NCBI GenBank assembly: GCA_035550375.1
Contig: DASZPH010000007.1
Span: forward strand, 1 to 64,000
Direction: 5' to 3'
Length of the DNA: 64,000 nucleotides
Source: DASSFG01 sp035550375
GTDB lineage: Bacteria; Planctomycetota; Planctomycetia; Pirellulales; JAICIG01
This document shows positions 61,863 to 64,000 of this stretch, piece after piece. The notes below the pieces were generated by a model, which did no database searches, was not told the origin of the DNA, and saw only the letters and a list, made by a program, of their open reading frames with translations. Position 1 is the stretch's first letter, and every line of letters starts with the position of its first letter. Position numbers and translations under genes: made by a program.

Positions 61863-63899
61863 ATGGAGTCTTTGATCCGGTCGATCGCAGGGTTGGCGAT
61901 CAGCGGTGTGGTCGGCGCGCTCTTGGGCCGACGCCGCGCGTGGGGACAGTGGCTGTCGACGGCCATTGCTGCCGCGAGCGCCGTCGACGGAATCGCAGCC
62001 GTCATCCGATGGTACGCTTCCGGTTCGATCGAAGACTGGCAGCGCTCGTGGGCGCTGGTACCGCAGGGGCTCGCCGACGGCCGGCTCCAATTTGTCGGCT
62101 TCCACGTCGGGCTCGACGGCGTCTCCGCCATCTTTCTTCTGCCCATCTTTCTGGTCTCGCTGCTGGGTTCGATCTACGGCCAAGGCTACTGGCGGCAAAC
62201 CGAGCATCCTGAAACGGGAGCGAAGCTGAGGTTGTTCTACGGTTTTTGTGCGGCCGGCATGGCCCTGCTCGTGGTCGCCCGCAACACGATCGTATTTCTC
62301 TTCGGGTGGGAAGTGATGGCCCTCAGCGCCTTCATGCTCGTGACCACCGAAGACGACAAACCGGCCGTGCGCGAGGCGGGGTGGACCTATCTGGTGGCGA
62401 CGCACGCGGCGACGTTGACCCTCTTCGGGCTGTTCGCGGCGCTCTTGGGCATCACCGGCTCGTTTGATTGGCCGAATCGCGAGCCGTTTACGCCGACGCA
62501 GGCGAACGTCCTCTTTCTGCTGGCGGTCATCGGGTTCGGCCTCAAGGCCGGCATCATGCCGCTGCACGTCTGGCTGCCAGGAGCGCACGCCAACTCGCCC
62601 AGCCACGTCTCGGCGTTGATGTCGGGCGTGCTCATCAAGATGGGGGTGTACGGGCTGGTTCGCGTGTCGTCGTTTCTGCCTCAGCCGCCGCTCTGGTGGG
62701 GCGGCCTGTTGCTGACGCTGGGAGTTGTGTCGGGCGTGCTGGCGCTGGCCATCGCCGTCGCCCAGCAAGACTTCAAACGCCTGCTCGCTTACAGCAGCGT
62801 CGAGAACATCGGCATCATTTTCATCGGGCTGGGCGCGGCCCTTCTGGGGCGCTCGATGGGACGCCCCGAATGGGTCGCGATGGGCCTCGGCGGCGCCCTC
62901 TGGCACGTCTGGAACCATTCGCTCTTCAAATCGCTCCTTTTCTATTGCGCCGGCTCGGTGATCCACGCCAGCCACACGCGCGAGATCAACCAACTGGGCG
63001 GGCTGGCCAGGCGGATGCCCGCGACGGCGCTGGCGTTTGCCGTCGCGGCGGCCGCCGTGTGCGGGCTGCCCCCACTGAACGGTTTTGTGAGCGAGTTCCT
63101 GATCTACCTGGGGTTGTTCTCGATGCTGGGCGTGGGGCAAACGCCCTCCGAATCGCAAACCCTGCTGGCCGGTTCGTTGGCGGCGCCCGGGCTGGCCCTG
63201 ATCGGGGCGATGGCCGTGGCCTGCTATGCAACGGCGTTTGGCGGCATTTTCCTGGGATCGCCCCGCAGCGACCATGCGCGCGAAGCCCACGAGTCTGACG
63301 GGACGATGCTCTTGCCGATGGGCCTGTTGGCGGCGGCGTGCGTTGCGATGGGACTCTTGCCGCATCTCGTGGCGCCCGCGCTTGATCGGGCGGTGGCGGC
63401 CTGGTCGAGCGCGCCGCTGGGAGGCGACACGCTTGCGGACGGGCTTGCGCCGATCGCCAGCTTCGCGCCGCTCGGCTGGCTGAGCGTGCTCGGCTTCTTG
63501 CTCGTCGGGCTGTGCGCGACGGTGGGCGTCGCCTTCTGGACGCGCCTGCGTCCCGACGTGACCTCGACCTCGGTCACCTGGGGCTGCGGCTACCTGGCGG
63601 GCACGCCGCGCATGCAGTACACGTCGACCTCCTTCAGCGAACTGATCGTGGCCCTGTTTCGCTGGGTGGTTCGGCCCAACGTCGCGGCGTCGACCATTCA
63701 AGCCCAAGACCTCTTTCCGCAGCAGGCGAGCTTCCGCACCGACGTGCCCGACAGCATCCTCGACCGGATGGTGATGCCGACCATGCGTTGGGTGGGCGGC
63801 CGGCTGTTGTTTTTTCGTGTTTTTCAGCAGGGGAGCCTGCAAGCGTACCTGTTTTACATCCTGGCGATCGTGGTCATGTTGTTGGCCTGGCCTTATTGA
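61863..63899 (+). CDS. Proton-conducting membrane subunit, hydrogenase-4 subunit B / NuoL-type (HyfB-like)
   Basis: A 678-residue antiporter-like subunit of a complex-I/formate-hydrogenlyase-type membrane complex. About 14 helices are predicted by eye. The family core is LPLHVWLPGAHANSPSHVS (here MPLHVWLP..), with conserved charged sites in VFLFGWEVMALSAFMLV (Glu), AGIMPLHVW and LLAYSSVENIGIIFIG. The C-terminal WGCGYL...YTSTSFSE block is typical of HyfB rather than NuoL. I chose the ATG at 61863; an in-frame GTG at 61845 is possible. The next gene (63925) fits a NuoH/HyfC subunit. Confidence 0.9.
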   Translation: MESLIRSIAGLAISGVVGALLGRRRAWGQWLSTAIAAASAVDGIAAVIRWYASGSIEDWQRSWALVPQGLADGRLQFVGFHVGLDGVSAIFLLPIFLVSLLGSIYGQGYWRQTEHPETGAKLRLFYGFCAAGMALLVVARNTIVFLFGWEVMALSAFMLVTTEDDKPAVREAGWTYLVATHAATLTLFGLFAALLGITGSFDWPNREPFTPTQANVLFLLAVIGFGLKAGIMPLHVWLPGAHANSPSHVSALMSGVLIKMGVYGLVRVSSFLPQPPLWWGGLLLTLGVVSGVLALAIAVAQQDFKRLLAYSSVENIGIIFIGLGAALLGRSMGRPEWVAMGLGGALWHVWNHSLFKSLLFYCAGSVIHASHTREINQLGGLARRMPATALAFAVAAAAVCGLPPLNGFVSEFLIYLGLFSMLGVGQTPSESQTLLAGSLAAPGLALIGAMAVACYATAFGGIFLGSPRSDHAREAHESDGTMLLPMGLLAAACVAMGLLPHLVAPALDRAVAAWSSAPLGGDTLADGLAPIASFAPLGWLSVLGFLLVGLCATVGVAFWTRLRPDVTSTSVTWGCGYLAGTPRMQYTSTSFSELIVALFRWVVRPNVAASTIQAQDLFPQQASFRTDVPDSILDRMVMPTMRWVGGRLLFFRVFQQGSLQAYLFYILAIVVMLLAWPY

Positions 63900-63924
63900 G
63901 CTGAAACCCCAAGCGGATCGATCC

Positions 63925-64000
63925 TTGCACGCGGTCCTGAACATCGTCGTCGCCTTGTGCCATATCGCGGTGGCCCTCGTCTTGCCGCTTTTTTTGCGCG
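63925..64000 (+). CDS. Start of a NuoH/HyfC-like membrane subunit, truncated by window edge
   Basis: A TTG at 63925, 25 bases after the hyfB-like stop, opens a frame with no stop to the window end. The 25 visible codons form one hydrophobic helix (HAVLNIVVALCHIAVALVLP) ending LFLR, as in the first helix of complex-I subunit 1. The start codon is uncertain. Confidence 0.55.
   Translation, partial: MHAVLNIVVALCHIAVALVLPLFLR

Noticed and set aside
61824..63944. A 706-codon minus-strand open frame
   Set aside because: Antisense to the HyfB-like gene; its translation is Arg/Gln/His-rich without hydrophobic or domain features.

Overview
This GC-rich window looks chromosomal and comes from a planctomycete, most likely of the Pirellulales type. 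The evidence is two DUF1549/DUF1553 (PSCyt2/PSD1) proteins, two DUF1501 proteins with twin-arginine leaders, an EF-hand-rich lipoprotein, an M56/BlaI sensor-repressor pair, a tetrahydromethanopterin formyltransferase (ftr) in a bacterium, and LPS-core heptose genes. There is no phage, insertion sequence, integrase or CRISPR array.

Layout. 1-7.5 kb: the 3'-truncated ispG (MEP pathway), a GH88 unsaturated glucuronyl hydrolase, a cytochrome-type PSD1 protein with its DUF1501 partner, and an MBL-fold hydrolase. 7.5-11.3 kb: an ECF sigma factor divergent from a 7Fe ferredoxin, an HNH nuclease, a small zinc-ribbon-like protein, and a methyltransferase coupled to a 30-residue membrane peptide. 11.6-19 kb: a cytochrome-less PSD1 protein followed by a lipoprotein with about eleven EF-hand-like loops, two convergent GT2 glycosyltransferases whose ends overlap, and a decayed sulfotransferase locus. 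19.3-23.4 kb: an FHA protein, then a BlaI repressor and an M56 (BlaR1-like) protease whose periplasmic part is a TolC-like helical domain, preceded by two dyad operators. 23.6-28.8 kb: secreted planctomycete-type proteins, including an HExxH protein, a Cys-rich protein and a small lipoprotein. 28.9-36.2 kb: motAB, a TPR protein, treZ and ftsH.

36.6-40 kb: dxr overlapping rseP (TTG start), the latter with about four PDZ-like modules. 40-44.5 kb: an orphan DUF1501 protein, a PrsW-like intramembrane protease with a zinc ribbon, and an enolase-superfamily enzyme. 44.5-49.2 kb: an LPS-core operon transcribed hldE - waaF - WaaP-like kinase - GT4. 49.5-54.7 kb: an RmlC-like cupin, a repeat-rich intergenic region, a Gfo/Idh/MocA oxidoreductase, ftr and membrane/secreted proteins. 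54.8-58.4 kb: a pyrB-pyrC operon and a secreted alpha/beta hydrolase. 58.9-64 kb: a DUF4214-SGNH hydrolase, tRNA-Ser(UGA), a paralogue of the 23.6 kb secreted protein, and the start of a HyfB/NuoH-type cluster that runs off the end.

Most notable: (1) the BlaI/M56-TolC module, which looks like an autoregulated signalling system whose sensor is a TolC domain that has lost both beta-barrel segments; (2) two families of dispersed imperfect palindromes in intergenic DNA, one showing a compensatory base change between copies; (3) an ASST/PAPS-sulfotransferase chimeric pseudogene. All assignments come from reading the sequence and from remembered family motifs; no database search was possible.
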